From Candidatus Choladousia intestinavium (lineage in GTDB: Bacteria > Bacillota > Clostridia > Lachnospirales > Lachnospiraceae), in contig DVGK01000043.1 in the NCBI GenBank assembly GCA_018712785.1, positions 1 through 64,000 on the forward strand: a stretch of 64,000 nt of DNA. The letters run 5' to 3'. Made by a program: the position numbers and the translations under genes. Below, piece by piece: positions 8,033 to 17,017 of this stretch. The notes under the pieces are model-generated. The model worked only from the letters and a program-made list of their open reading frames with translations, ran no database searches and was not told where the DNA came from. Numbering within the stretch: the first letter of the stretch is position 1; each line of letters starts with the position of its first letter.

Positions 8033-9178
8033 TTACTGAATGCCGGAATCCGCAATATAGCTTTCATCCTCCAACCCGTACAGAGCCACCGTACCAGTCT
8101 CTTCATATTCAGCCTTCAGCCGTTCATAGTCTGCTTTTCGTTCTGCCAGGTATTCCTCAATATTATCCTGGGTCAGAACGACGCCAAAGCCTTCCCGCTC
8201 TGCCTTTCCGTACATGATATTGACTATCAGATCCGCTACGGTATTATTATAATGGCCTTCATTTACAAAATTGTAGGGATTCAGATTTTCGGGGATAAAT
8301 CCGCTGAAGTCCCATATATCTGTAATCTTCACCAGCTCGCGCAGATAATCGTAATACGCTTCTCCTTCAAACTTATAGATCTCCGCCAGGAAGGTAGGAC
8401 CGATTACCACCTTCAGCGTTACTCCGTTTTCATCACAGATTTCTTTGATCTGCCGCATGGCCTCAATGTTCTGCTCGATCGCGGGAACAGAGGGATCCCG
8501 CTCAAAGAGAGGCCGCAGGTTCTGCTGGTATCTGGGAAGTACATATTCATCCACGTAAGCATCCCAGTCCTCCTCCATAAGGCTGTAGGGATAACTGTAA
8601 TTTCTCTCGCCGGTAATCAGGCTGTCCATTCCTTTTTCAAGCTCATCCTGACCTTCCATAAGATATTCAATACTGGACGTAATGTTTCTGCAAAGATAAT
8701 TCAGCGTTTCCAGGGCCTTATCCAGGGAATTGCCGTTTACAACAGCGGGAACTTCGTAAATTTCATTAGTGTCCTCCCGATTGTACTTCTGCACCTCAAT
8801 ACTGCTTAAATGAAGGGTTATTTCCTCCACCCCTGCCGTTTCAATCAGGTATTGCGTATAAGTAAGAAAGTCCGCGAAGCATCCGTAGGCAAAATAAAAA
8901 TTGTAATAGTTCTTTCCCGTATATTCTGATAACAGCTCGGTGCTCAGCACCCCGGATTTGGATCCGCCCAGCACTACGGCATCATATTCATCTGCGTGTT
9001 TCTTTATATATTTACTTTTCGCAGCCCTTGTATACCCATTGGCATCTACTTCATCGGCTCCCCGCTCTACGGAAAAATAACCTGTGGGATCCACGAAAAA
9101 GTTGGTTGCCATAAAAATCCCGATTCCCACAGCCAGGATTATAAAAAAGGCCGCGATCCACTGCTTCGTATTTTTCAT
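8033..9178 (-). CDS. SGNH/DltD-like exported partner of an MBOAT acyltransferase
   Basis: A 381-residue protein with an uncleaved N-terminal membrane helix (WIAAFFIILAVGIGIFMATNFF) and an extracytoplasmic domain. VVLGGSKSG at residues 68-76 gives a nucleophile-serine motif (S73), and NEGHYNN near the C-terminus resembles the histidine block of SGNH esterases such as DltD and AlgJ/AlgX. It follows the MBOAT gene by 13 bases, with AGGAGG before its ATG, so the two form an operon. In related systems the MBOAT protein passes an acyl group across the membrane and the SGNH protein transfers it to a cell-wall or surface polysaccharide. Acceptor and acyl group are unknown. Confidence 0.75.
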   Translation of the reverse strand: MKNTKQWIAAFFIILAVGIGIFMATNFFVDPTGYFSVERGADEVDANGYTRAAKSKYIKKHADEYDAVVLGGSKSGVLSTELLSEYTGKNYYNFYFAYGCFADFLTYTQYLIETAGVEEITLHLSSIEVQKYNREDTNEIYEVPAVVNGNSLDKALETLNYLCRNITSSIEYLMEGQDELEKGMDSLITGERNYSYPYSLMEEDWDAYVDEYVLPRYQQNLRPLFERDPSVPAIEQNIEAMRQIKEICDENGVTLKVVIGPTFLAEIYKFEGEAYYDYLRELVKITDIWDFSGFIPENLNPYNFVNEGHYNNTVADLIVNIMYGKAEREGFGVVLTQDNIEEYLAERKADYERLKAEYEETGTVALYGLEDESYIADSGIQ

Positions 9179-9191
9179 TCTCTGCCTCCTA

Positions 9192-10619
9192 TCAGAACTG
9201 GAAGTACAAAAACTGCACCACTTGATTCATCTGCATAATGCAGATCACCAGAAGGACACCTGCGAATACCACAGACTTCCATCCGCCCTTAAACCGCTCT
9301 GTCATCTCTCTGGAGTTCGGCAGGAACCAGCAGATAATCAGTCCCGCCAGAAGCACAAGGCTGGTGGTTCCGTTATTCTTTAAAAATCCCCAGCCCTGGC
9401 GAAGGATCTCATACAGGCTGCTTCCCAGTGAGTTAAAGTTCAGCATTCCCTTATACACATTCCATGCGTCTCCAAAGCTTTCCGATACAAAAAGCACTCT
9501 GGCCAGCACCACCCCCAGCATGGTCATAGGGTACGCCAGCACTCCGGGAAGCTTCAGATTCTTCCGCTTCATCCAGGCGGCTATGCAGACGAATACGCCG
9601 TTTACAATTCCCCACGCGATAAAGGTCCAGCCCGCGCCGTGCCAGAATCCGGAAACGAAGAAGGTAACCATGGTAGCTATGTAGTAATTGCGCCACCGGT
9701 TTCCCTTGCGGTAAACAGAACGGAAAATATAAGCGCTCAGGAAACGGGACAAGGTAATGTGCCACCTTCTCCAGTAGTCCTGAAAGTTCCTTGCTTTATA
9801 AGGTGAATCAAAATTCTGGGGAATGATGATGTTGAACATCAGGCCCAGGCCAATAGCCATGTCCGCGTATCCCGACAAATCAAAATAGTAGGAAATGGTA
9901 TACTCAATGGAATGATACCAGGATTCAATCAGGGGAAGCTGATCCGTTATATTGGCAAAAAAATCCTGGGCATTCGTTGTAAGGGGATCCGCCAGCATAA
10001 TCTTCTTTCCGCACCCGATAGCAAAGAGAAACAGGCCCTTGGCGATATTATCATAATTCAGCTTCAGGTTTTTCTCATTTTCAAACTGAGGCACCACCTC
10101 TCCATGGTGGATAATGGGACCCACAATCAGCTGCGGGAAAAAGGTGATAAACAGCAGATAATTAATAAAGTCATACTGCTTTGTCTCTCCCCGGTAGGCG
10201 TCTACCAGGAAGGCAATCAGCTGAAAGGTAAAGAAGGATATACCAATGGGAAGGGCAATATGCTTCAGAGCAAAATCCGTTCCCGTAAGGGCATTAAAAT
10301 TTTCAATAAAGAAATCTGTATATTTATAATATCCCAGCAGGGCTACATTCGCCATCACTCCGATGAACAGCAAAAGCTTCCTCTGGGCTTTCTGTTCTCC
10401 GTCCAGATGCCCCAGGCAGGAGCCCACCAGATAATTTCCCGTAACGCTGGCCAGGAAAAACACGAAGAAATCCGGGCTTCCCTGTCCGTAGAAATACAGG
10501 GAGGCAACTGCCAGCCAGATTTTCGCGATGGAATAATACTTGAAGTGGTTAAAGAAAAAATATACAAAAAAAGTAATGGGCAAAAATAAAAAGATAAACT
10601 GGTACGTTGAAAATATCAT
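9192..10619 (-). CDS. MBOAT-family membrane O-acyltransferase (AlgI/DltB-like)
   Basis: A 475-residue polytopic membrane protein of the AlgI/DltB family: many hydrophobic helices from the N-terminus (MIFSTYQFIFLFLPITFFVY), the conserved RWHITLSRFL stretch and the active-site histidine H327 in FWHGAGW. The family moves acyl groups from a cytosolic donor to an extracytoplasmic acceptor. GGAGGG precedes the ATG. Its downstream partner is the SGNH-type protein; no polysaccharide biosynthesis or Dlt genes are adjacent, so the substrate is open. Confidence 0.9.
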   Translation of the reverse strand: MIFSTYQFIFLFLPITFFVYFFFNHFKYYSIAKIWLAVASLYFYGQGSPDFFVFFLASVTGNYLVGSCLGHLDGEQKAQRKLLLFIGVMANVALLGYYKYTDFFIENFNALTGTDFALKHIALPIGISFFTFQLIAFLVDAYRGETKQYDFINYLLFITFFPQLIVGPIIHHGEVVPQFENEKNLKLNYDNIAKGLFLFAIGCGKKIMLADPLTTNAQDFFANITDQLPLIESWYHSIEYTISYYFDLSGYADMAIGLGLMFNIIIPQNFDSPYKARNFQDYWRRWHITLSRFLSAYIFRSVYRKGNRWRNYYIATMVTFFVSGFWHGAGWTFIAWGIVNGVFVCIAAWMKRKNLKLPGVLAYPMTMLGVVLARVLFVSESFGDAWNVYKGMLNFNSLGSSLYEILRQGWGFLKNNGTTSLVLLAGLIICWFLPNSREMTERFKGGWKSVVFAGVLLVICIMQMNQVVQFLYFQF

Positions 10620-10640
10620 GGTTCCCTCCGTGGTATGTTC

Positions 10641-12242
10641 TTACACCGGCATGTTTCCGTGCCGTTTTGAAAACGGGTCCGCTTTTTTCCCCTCCAGAAG
10701 CCGAAAGGTTCGGGAAAGTCTTTCTATCGTCTCTTCCGGCAGCAGGATCTCATCCACCGCTCCCTTTTTTGCCGCGAGAAAAGGATTGGAAAAGGCATCC
10801 TGATACTCCTGCTTCCGCTGTCTAAACTCTCCCTCCGGATCCTGGGCGTTCTGAAGCTCTTTTCCGTTCAGGATTCTTACGGCTCCCTCTGCTCCCATTA
10901 CCGCAATCTCCGCAATCGGCCACGCGTAGACGGCATCCGCCCCCAGCGTCCTGCAGTTCATGGCAATATAAGCTCCTCCGTAAGCCTTCCTGAGAATCAG
11001 GGTCACCTTCGGCACGCAGGCTTCCGCATAGCCGTACAGAATCTTCGCTCCGTGGCGGATAATGCCGGCCCGTTCCTGAGCCTCCCCCGGAAAAAAAGCA
11101 GGCACATCCACCAGTGTCAGCAGCGGAATCCCAAAGCAGTCGCAAAAGCGGACAAACCGGGTGATTTTATCCGAGGCGTCGCAATCCAGGGCGCCTCCCA
11201 GGTACGCCGGCTGATTCGCCACGATTCCAAGAACTCTCCGGTCAAAGATCCCCAGTCCCACAACCGCGTTGGGTGCGAAATGTTTCTGTATTTCAAAAAA
11301 GCTTTCATTTCCCAAAAGTTTTTCAATGACTTTGTGTACATCATAAACGCTTCTGGGATTCGCCGGCACCAGTTCTTCAAAGGGCGGATACGTCTGTTTT
11401 TTTTCCGGCTGTTTTCTTCTTGACGCAGGAATTCCTTCCTTCAGGATTCTTGCTCTCTGCTCTTTTACAGCCTCTTCTCCGGAATTTTCAGGAAGGTATC
11501 CGAGAAGCTTACGGATACCGTTCAGACAGGATCTCTCATCCTCGTAAAGGGCATGAGCCACTCCGCTGGCTTCACTGTGGACTTTGCTTCCTCCCAGTTC
11601 CTCCAGGGTAACCTTCTGTCCCAGCACCGCTTCCACTACCTGGGGCCCGGTGAGGCACATCTGGCTCACTCCCTTTACCATAAAGATAAAGTCACAAAGC
11701 GCTCCGGAATAACAGGCCCCTCCTGAACAGGGACCCAGAATTGCCGCTATCTGAGGGATGACTCCGGAAGCTTTTACATGACGGCAGAATATTTTGCCAT
11801 AACCATTCAGAGCCATAATCCCTTCTTCGATTCTGGCTCCCCCACTGTCATCAAGAAAAACAATGGGAATCTTTCTTTCGTAGGCCAGGTCCTGAATCCG
11901 GCAGATTTTCTCCGCCTGTACCTCTCCCAGACTTCCTCCTGCCACGGTAAACTCGCTGGCCGCCACGCAGACCGGCCGCCCGTTGATCTCTCCCCAGCCC
12001 GTAAGCACCCCATCCCCCAGGTATGGCTGCCTTCTGGAAAGAGAATCCTGATCTTTCCGGGTCTCATAAAAGGTTCCGAAAGGATGAAACGTTCCGGGAT
12101 CCAATAAAAACTCCACCCGTTCCCAGGCGGTCATTTTCCCCCGCTGATGCTGCCTTTCAACCTTTTCTCTGCCGCCGCCTTCCTTCTGGCGGCGCCGCAT
12201 TTCTATCGTCTGCTCAATACGGTCCGGCCACATGGTTCCCAT
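10641..12242 (-). CDS. Biotin-dependent acyl-CoA carboxyltransferase (MmdA/PCC-beta type)
   Basis: A 533-residue carboxyltransferase with N- and C-terminal crotonase-like domains. Family stretches seen: PYLGDGVLTGWGEINGRPV, VFLDDSGGARIEEG and ILGPCSGGACYSGAL in the first half; VGLGIFDRRVLGIVANQPAY, LVDVPAFFPGEAQE and LRKAYGGAYIAMNCRTLGAD in the second. Such subunits move carboxyl between carboxybiotin and an acyl-CoA (propionyl-/methylmalonyl-CoA or similar). No biotin-carrier, membrane decarboxylase or biotin carboxylase gene lies within the window, so it is an orphan subunit here and direction and substrate cannot be set. The start follows GGGAGAAAAGG. Confidence 0.82.
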   Translation of the reverse strand: MGTMWPDRIEQTIEMRRRQKEGGGREKVERQHQRGKMTAWERVEFLLDPGTFHPFGTFYETRKDQDSLSRRQPYLGDGVLTGWGEINGRPVCVAASEFTVAGGSLGEVQAEKICRIQDLAYERKIPIVFLDDSGGARIEEGIMALNGYGKIFCRHVKASGVIPQIAAILGPCSGGACYSGALCDFIFMVKGVSQMCLTGPQVVEAVLGQKVTLEELGGSKVHSEASGVAHALYEDERSCLNGIRKLLGYLPENSGEEAVKEQRARILKEGIPASRRKQPEKKQTYPPFEELVPANPRSVYDVHKVIEKLLGNESFFEIQKHFAPNAVVGLGIFDRRVLGIVANQPAYLGGALDCDASDKITRFVRFCDCFGIPLLTLVDVPAFFPGEAQERAGIIRHGAKILYGYAEACVPKVTLILRKAYGGAYIAMNCRTLGADAVYAWPIAEIAVMGAEGAVRILNGKELQNAQDPEGEFRQRKQEYQDAFSNPFLAAKKGAVDEILLPEETIERLSRTFRLLEGKKADPFSKRHGNMPV

Positions 12243-12388
12243 CCTTTTCTCCCTTTTTTCTGTCCGTGGCTACTATAACATACTCTTCCTCATTCGTAAA
12301 GAACGAAAAATTTATTAAAATCCCTTCTCACCACTCCGCCATGCCAGCTCGATTCCGCTGCGCTTCATCTCGCTGCGGCTGATCGCCG

Positions 12389-12601
12389 TATGGCAAGGGA
12401 ACGGAACACTGCCTTCTGCATGCAAGCATGCACGGCATGTTCCCTTCTCACTGCTCCGCCATACACGCCACAGACCCGTCTGCTCCGCAGACTCTCCGCC
12501 TTTCGGCTCCGGTCTGTGGCTGAATGGGCGTCCCGCCCATTCCCGGAAATGAAACTCCCGACCTTTGCAGATAAATCTGCACGGTCCCGAGTTTCATTTC
12601 C
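12389..12601. repeat. Cluster of four intergenic palindromes
   Basis: The 381-base gap between the carboxyltransferase and cardiolipin synthase holds four consecutive inverted repeats. Hairpin 1 (12389-12465) pairs GTATGGC with GCCATAC, then AAGGGAAC with GTTCCCTT, around the palindrome TGCATGCAAGCATGCA. Hairpin 2 (about 12468-12519) pairs CCACAGACC with GGTCTGTGG and has two small inner stems. Hairpin 3 (12523-12541) is AATGGGCGTCCCGCCCATT. Hairpin 4 (12545-12601) pairs GGAAATGAAACTC with GAGTTTCATTTCC. The phrase CCCTTCTCAC-N-CTCCGCCAT occurs at 12322 and again at 12442. This looks like a dispersed palindromic element; frames crossing it are artefacts. Upstream, 12243-12388 shows nothing else recognised. 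Confidence 0.7.
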
Positions 12602-12623
12602 TGTATGGCTCTTGACTGGTGAC

Positions 12624-14210
12624 TCACATGAGGGGGGCGACGATTCGGAGAAGCTTTCCCGCTGCCACCCGAAGGAACCGGTCGTGCCGGATATCAAAAG
12701 GAGTAATCAGCCGGCATTTGGGAAGGGTCATGACGAAATCATCTTCTATTTTCTGAATTTCTTCCACTTCATACAGCATGACCGCGCACTCATAATTCAG
12801 ATAAAGGCTGCGGTAATCCAGGTTGATGGCTCCGACCACCGCAATCCGGTCATCACTTACGAAAACTTTTGAGTGAACGAATCCCGGCGTATACTCGTAG
12901 ATCCTGATTCCGGCTTCTATAAGCTGCGCGTAATACGTATGCGCAAGCGCAAAGGCGTACTTTTTATCCGGGATGTGGGGGAGCAGAAGCTTTACATCCA
13001 CTCCTCTTCTGGAGGCGTAAAGCAGCGCCTGAAGAAGCTCATAGCCCGGCACCAGATAAGGAGTCATAATATGAACGTACTGTTTGGCTCCATTTAAAAT
13101 TTCAATATAGACACGCTCCGCTATGCGTTCGCTTCCAAAAGGACTGGTCGCGTAGGGCATTATAAAGCCTTCCGCTTTGCTGAAATCTCCCTTCCGCTTT
13201 TCTCCCTCCCTCAGATACACGGACAGGTTATCCAGCGTCCCGGAGGTTCCCCACATCTTCAGGAACATAGCCGTAAAGCTGGCCGCGGCGTCTCCCTGCA
13301 GCATGATTCCCGCGTCCTTCCAATGTCCGAAGCGCTCCTTGCGGTTAATGTATTCGTCCGCCAGATTCACTCCCCCGGTAAATGCCGTAACTCCGTCCAC
13401 CACAACTACCTTCCGGTGATCCCGGTTGTTATAATGTGTGGAAATCACTGGATAAATGGGTGAAAAGACCTTGCACTGGATGCCGCTTCCCCGAAGAAGA
13501 TTCGGAAAATCATGGGGCAGGTTGGACAGCTCGTTCATGCCGTCGTACATTACTCTTACCTCCACGCCTTCCTCCACCTTGGCTTTGAGGATTTTGAAAA
13601 CAGTATCCCACATATATCCCTCAGCGATAATAAAATACTCCAGAAAAATGTATTTCTTCGCCCGGCTCAGCTCCCGGACCAGGGCCGCGAACTTTTCCTC
13701 CCCGCTGGGGAAATAGGTCACCTTTGTATTTTTGTAAACAGGGTAGTCAGCTACTTTTCGGATATAGCCTGCCAGCTGCGCCACACGGCCCTCCTTTGCC
13801 GCCAGCTCCTCCAGCACCTTCTTATCCTGAGGCGTACTGCCCTTTGTTTTCTCGTCAATCTCCTTCAGGCACGCTTTCATATACTTTGTTCCTGGCTGTA
13901 CCTCTACGTATAGATACAGCAGCCCCCCAAATACAGGCAGCAGCAGCACCAACGCCGTCCAGCTCAGCTGGAAGCCCGGATTATCCGTCCTGTTTATAAT
14001 CAGTGTAAAAATAAGAAAACCAAAGATCAGATATCCTCCAAAAAACCAGTGAACGTACTGTGCCAGAATCTGAAGTCCGACAAACAGCAGCAGACACTGA
14101 AGCAAAAGGCAGATCAGAAGGATCCCAGTTCGCCCGAAGATAATCTTCAGTATACCATTTTTTCCTTTTTTCAGAGATTTTCTACTGATTTCATGCAGCT
14201 GATAATTCAT
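12624..14210 (-). CDS. cls: Cardiolipin synthase
   Basis: A 528-residue membrane enzyme that joins two phosphatidylglycerol molecules into cardiolipin and glycerol. Two or three N-terminal membrane helices (ILLICLLLQCLLLFVGLQIL and following) precede two phospholipase-D HKD motifs: H265-R-K in NRDHRKVVVVDG and H446-S-K in FVHSKVFVSDD, each followed by the expected GGVNLADEY / GAINLDYRS stretch. The start is unusual. AAGGAG lies only two bases before an out-of-frame ATG (14221-14223), and the real start 13 bases further on repeats ATGAATTATC, so the start region looks duplicated. Confidence 0.92.
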   Translation of the reverse strand: MNYQLHEISRKSLKKGKNGILKIIFGRTGILLICLLLQCLLLFVGLQILAQYVHWFFGGYLIFGFLIFTLIINRTDNPGFQLSWTALVLLLPVFGGLLYLYVEVQPGTKYMKACLKEIDEKTKGSTPQDKKVLEELAAKEGRVAQLAGYIRKVADYPVYKNTKVTYFPSGEEKFAALVRELSRAKKYIFLEYFIIAEGYMWDTVFKILKAKVEEGVEVRVMYDGMNELSNLPHDFPNLLRGSGIQCKVFSPIYPVISTHYNNRDHRKVVVVDGVTAFTGGVNLADEYINRKERFGHWKDAGIMLQGDAAASFTAMFLKMWGTSGTLDNLSVYLREGEKRKGDFSKAEGFIMPYATSPFGSERIAERVYIEILNGAKQYVHIMTPYLVPGYELLQALLYASRRGVDVKLLLPHIPDKKYAFALAHTYYAQLIEAGIRIYEYTPGFVHSKVFVSDDRIAVVGAINLDYRSLYLNYECAVMLYEVEEIQKIEDDFVMTLPKCRLITPFDIRHDRFLRVAAGKLLRIVAPLM

Positions 14211-14331
14211 ACAGATAATTCATAACTCCTTTCCAGCTCAAATCCCCGCCCCAAAATCCATCTTTCCTATCTCTTTTCAAATCTCAGAACAGCTTTTTTG
14301 CGCCGTCCAAAAGATGTCCTTTTGAAGACAA

Positions 14332-14365
14332 ATACCTGGCAGATGAAAAAACATCTGCCAGGTAT
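14332..14365 (-). terminator. Strong hairpin after nrdD
   Basis: ATACCTGGCAGATG and CATCTGCCAGGTAT form a perfect 14-base stem with a six-base homopolymer loop (T6 on the minus strand). It lies about 60 bases beyond the nrdD stop and is followed by TTTGTC. Probably the rho-independent end of the nrdD transcript. Confidence 0.65.
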
Positions 14366-14424
14366 TATAGCATATTTGCCCGTAGCTGTCATTACCCATC
14401 CCGCCGCGTCGGCAGCGGCAAAGT

Positions 14425-16920
14425 CTACAGAGTTCCTGTAAAGGGCAGGCTGTGGCACGTCTCCATATATTTCTTTATATTGGATGCATTTACGTATTTC
14501 TCCACTTCTCCGTCATGAAGCACAATCAGGGTGGGCGCCTGCCTTACTCCGAAGCGGCTGACCAGCTCCTGGTTCTCTTCAGCGTCTACCAGAGTATACG
14601 CTTCATTTCCCAGTATTCTTTTGGCTGCTTTACAGTTGGGACAGGTTTTCGTAGTAAACAGGTATCTGACCATTCCCGGCTCCTGAGCTGTCTCAATCTC
14701 CACCGGCCCCTCCTTCTTTCCCGCGTGTTCTTCTATATGAGTCCAGCTTTTCTGGGCCTCCTGGAATGCATGGGAACATCCATTTTCTTCTCTCCGGATT
14801 TTCCCATCCGCCTCATGTCTTCCGTAGGAATACGGAATGTCATACAGCCGCCGGTTCTTATACTCCTGTGTCTTTCCGTCGTTCCAGTTCTGAACCGGCC
14901 GGTAGTAGCCGGTAATCCGGCTGTAGACCTCTGTGGTCTTTCCGCAGACAGGACATACCTTCTGCTCTCCCGCCAGATATCCGTGCTCCTGGCAAATAGA
15001 ATAGGTGGGAGACAAGGTATAATAGGGCAGACGGTAATTCTCCGCGATCTTGCGCACCAGTGACGCCGCCGCCTTCCAGTCCGGCAGCCGCTCTCCCAGG
15101 AAGGCATGGAAAACAGTTCCCGAGGTGTAAAGAGTCTGCAGCTCATCCTGAATGTCCAAGGCGTCAAAGATATCCGATGTGTAGTCCACTGGAAGATGGG
15201 AGCTGTTGGTGTAGTAGGGAGTATCTCCCTTCTTGCCTGCCGTAATGATTTCCGGCCAGCGCTCCCTGTCATGTTTTGCCAGCCGGTAGGTGGTGGATTC
15301 CGCCGGCGTTGCCTCCAGATTATACAGATCCCCGTACTCCTCCTGATAGATCACCAGCCGCTCCCGCATATGGTTCAGCACATTCCTGGCAAACTTCTGG
15401 GTTTCCGCATGTGTCAGATCTTTGCGAAGCCAGCAGGCATTTAAGCCGGCCTCATTCATTCCCAGCAGGCCTATCGTAGAGAAATGATTCTCAAAGCTTC
15501 CCAGATAACGTTTCGTGTAAGGATAAAGCCCTTCCTCCAAAAGCTTTGTGATCACATCCCTCTTGATCTTCAGGGACCTGGCTGCTATATCCATCATATG
15601 ATCCAGCCGATGGTAAAATTCTTCCTGGCTGGTAGAAAGATAGGCGATTCTCGGAAGATTGATAGTCACAACGCCTACGCTTCCCGTACTCTCTCCGGAT
15701 CCGAAAAATCCTCCCGTCTTTTTCCGAAGCTCCCGCAGATCCAAACGCAGCCGGCAGCACATGCTCCGCACATCGCTGGGCTCCATATCGCTGTTAATAT
15801 AATTGGAAAAATACGGTGTTCCGTATTTTGAAGTCATGGTAAAGAGCAGCCTGTTATTTTCCGTATCTGACCAGTCAAAATCCTTTGTGATGGAATAAGT
15901 GGGAATCGGGTACTGAAACCCTCTTCCGTTGGCGTCTCCTTCGATCATAGTCTCAATAAACGCCTTATTGATCATATCCATCTCTTTTTTACAGTCCTTG
16001 TAGCAGAAATCCATTTCTTTTCCGCCTACGATAGCCGGCATCTCCGCCAGATCCGCGGGAACCGTCCAATCCAGGGTAATATTGGAGAAGGGCGCCTGCG
16101 TCCCCCAGCGGCTGGGGGTATTCACTCCGTATACAAAAGATTCGATGCATTTCTTGACTTCCGGGTAGGTGAGATGATCCGTCTTCACAAAAGGAGCCAG
16201 GTAGGTGTCAAAAGAAGAAAACGCCTGAGCCCCCGCCCATTCATTCTGCATAATTCCCAGAAAGTTTACCATCTGATTGCACAGAACCGACAGATGCTTG
16301 GCAGGAGCAGAGGTAATCTTTCCCTTGATTCCTCCCAGTCCCTCCTGAATCAGCTGTTTTAAAGACCAGCCGGCGCAGTAGCCCGTGAGCATGGACAGAT
16401 CATGAATATGGATATCTGCGTTTCTGTGGGCGTCCGCGATTTCCTGATCGTAGATCTCAGAGAGCCAGTAATTGGCGGTGACCGCTCCGGAGTTGCTGAG
16501 AATCAGGCCTCCCACTGAGTAGGTAACTGTTGAATTCTCCTTTACCCTCCAGTCCTCCACCTTCACGTAGCTGTTTACAATCTCCTTGTAGTCCAGAATC
16601 GTAGACTTCATATTCCGGATCTTTTCCCGCTGCTTCCGATACAGAATATAGGCCTTGGCCACATCGGCGTACCCGGCCTGAACCAGAACATGCTCCGCGC
16701 TGTCCTGGATACTCTCCACATCGATTTTGCCGTCTTTGATTTTATTCTGAAAATCTGCCGTCACCCGAAGGGACAGAAGATCTGTAATATCTGAATTATA
16801 TTCCATCTGTGTGGCGTCAAAGGCCTTGGCGATCGCGCCTCCGATCTTCGAAAGATCAAACTCCGCAATTTCCCCATCCCGTTTTACTACCTGAAACACG
16901 TTCCCATCCTCCCTTTTCAT
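14425..16920 (-). CDS. nrdD: Class III (anaerobic) ribonucleotide reductase fused to a C-terminal redoxin
   Basis: Reduces ribonucleoside triphosphates to dNTPs by a glycyl-radical mechanism. In order: an ATP-cone (VVKRDGEIAEFDLSKIGGAI and on, first 95 residues), the barrel with the active-site cysteine region MLTGYCAGWSLKQL, a four-cysteine zinc site (CQEHGY and CPVCGK), and the glycyl-radical loop RITGYYRP with G671 (831-residue numbering). After a linker of about 75 residues comes an extra redoxin domain, RYLFTTKTCPNCKAAK, with C760/C763 and the cis-proline stretch RQAPTL. Most NrdD proteins end soon after the glycine, so this is a fusion, suggesting thiol rather than formate as reductant. 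ATG 16920 was chosen; GTG at 16935 and GTG at 16899 (behind AGGGAGG) are alternatives. No nrdG is in view. Confidence 0.93.
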   Translation of the reverse strand: MKREDGNVFQVVKRDGEIAEFDLSKIGGAIAKAFDATQMEYNSDITDLLSLRVTADFQNKIKDGKIDVESIQDSAEHVLVQAGYADVAKAYILYRKQREKIRNMKSTILDYKEIVNSYVKVEDWRVKENSTVTYSVGGLILSNSGAVTANYWLSEIYDQEIADAHRNADIHIHDLSMLTGYCAGWSLKQLIQEGLGGIKGKITSAPAKHLSVLCNQMVNFLGIMQNEWAGAQAFSSFDTYLAPFVKTDHLTYPEVKKCIESFVYGVNTPSRWGTQAPFSNITLDWTVPADLAEMPAIVGGKEMDFCYKDCKKEMDMINKAFIETMIEGDANGRGFQYPIPTYSITKDFDWSDTENNRLLFTMTSKYGTPYFSNYINSDMEPSDVRSMCCRLRLDLRELRKKTGGFFGSGESTGSVGVVTINLPRIAYLSTSQEEFYHRLDHMMDIAARSLKIKRDVITKLLEEGLYPYTKRYLGSFENHFSTIGLLGMNEAGLNACWLRKDLTHAETQKFARNVLNHMRERLVIYQEEYGDLYNLEATPAESTTYRLAKHDRERWPEIITAGKKGDTPYYTNSSHLPVDYTSDIFDALDIQDELQTLYTSGTVFHAFLGERLPDWKAAASLVRKIAENYRLPYYTLSPTYSICQEHGYLAGEQKVCPVCGKTTEVYSRITGYYRPVQNWNDGKTQEYKNRRLYDIPYSYGRHEADGKIRREENGCSHAFQEAQKSWTHIEEHAGKKEGPVEIETAQEPGMVRYLFTTKTCPNCKAAKRILGNEAYTLVDAEENQELVSRFGVRQAPTLIVLHDGEVEKYVNASNIKKYMETCHSLPFTGTL

Positions 16921-16950
16921 TCTCGCTTTCTTCACGCTGTCGTAAGACCT

Positions 16951-16979
16951 AGTATATCATTCAAAAAAAAGGAAGTCAA
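16951..16979 (-). promoter_or_regulatory. Predicted nrdD promoter
   Basis: On the minus strand TTGACT and TATACT have a 17-base spacer; the leader to the chosen ATG is about 25 bases. The two NrdR-type boxes lie immediately upstream of the -35 box. Confidence 0.65.
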
Positions 16980-16987
16980 CGCAAAAA

Positions 16988-17003
16988 CCACTATATATAG
17001 TTT
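16988..17003. promoter_or_regulatory. NrdR box 1
   Basis: CCACTATATATAGTTT contains the perfect 12-base palindrome ACTATATATAGT and closely follows the NrdR consensus (acaCwAtATaTwGtgt). It is the nearer of two copies upstream of nrdD; NrdR represses ribonucleotide reductase genes when dATP is abundant. Confidence 0.8.
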
Positions 17004-17017
17004 TAATTCACACGAAA

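Noticed and set aside
12390-12872. A 160-codon plus-strand frame across the palindrome cluster
   Set aside because: It is made of palindromic DNA and the antisense of cls. Low-complexity shadow, no ribosome site.
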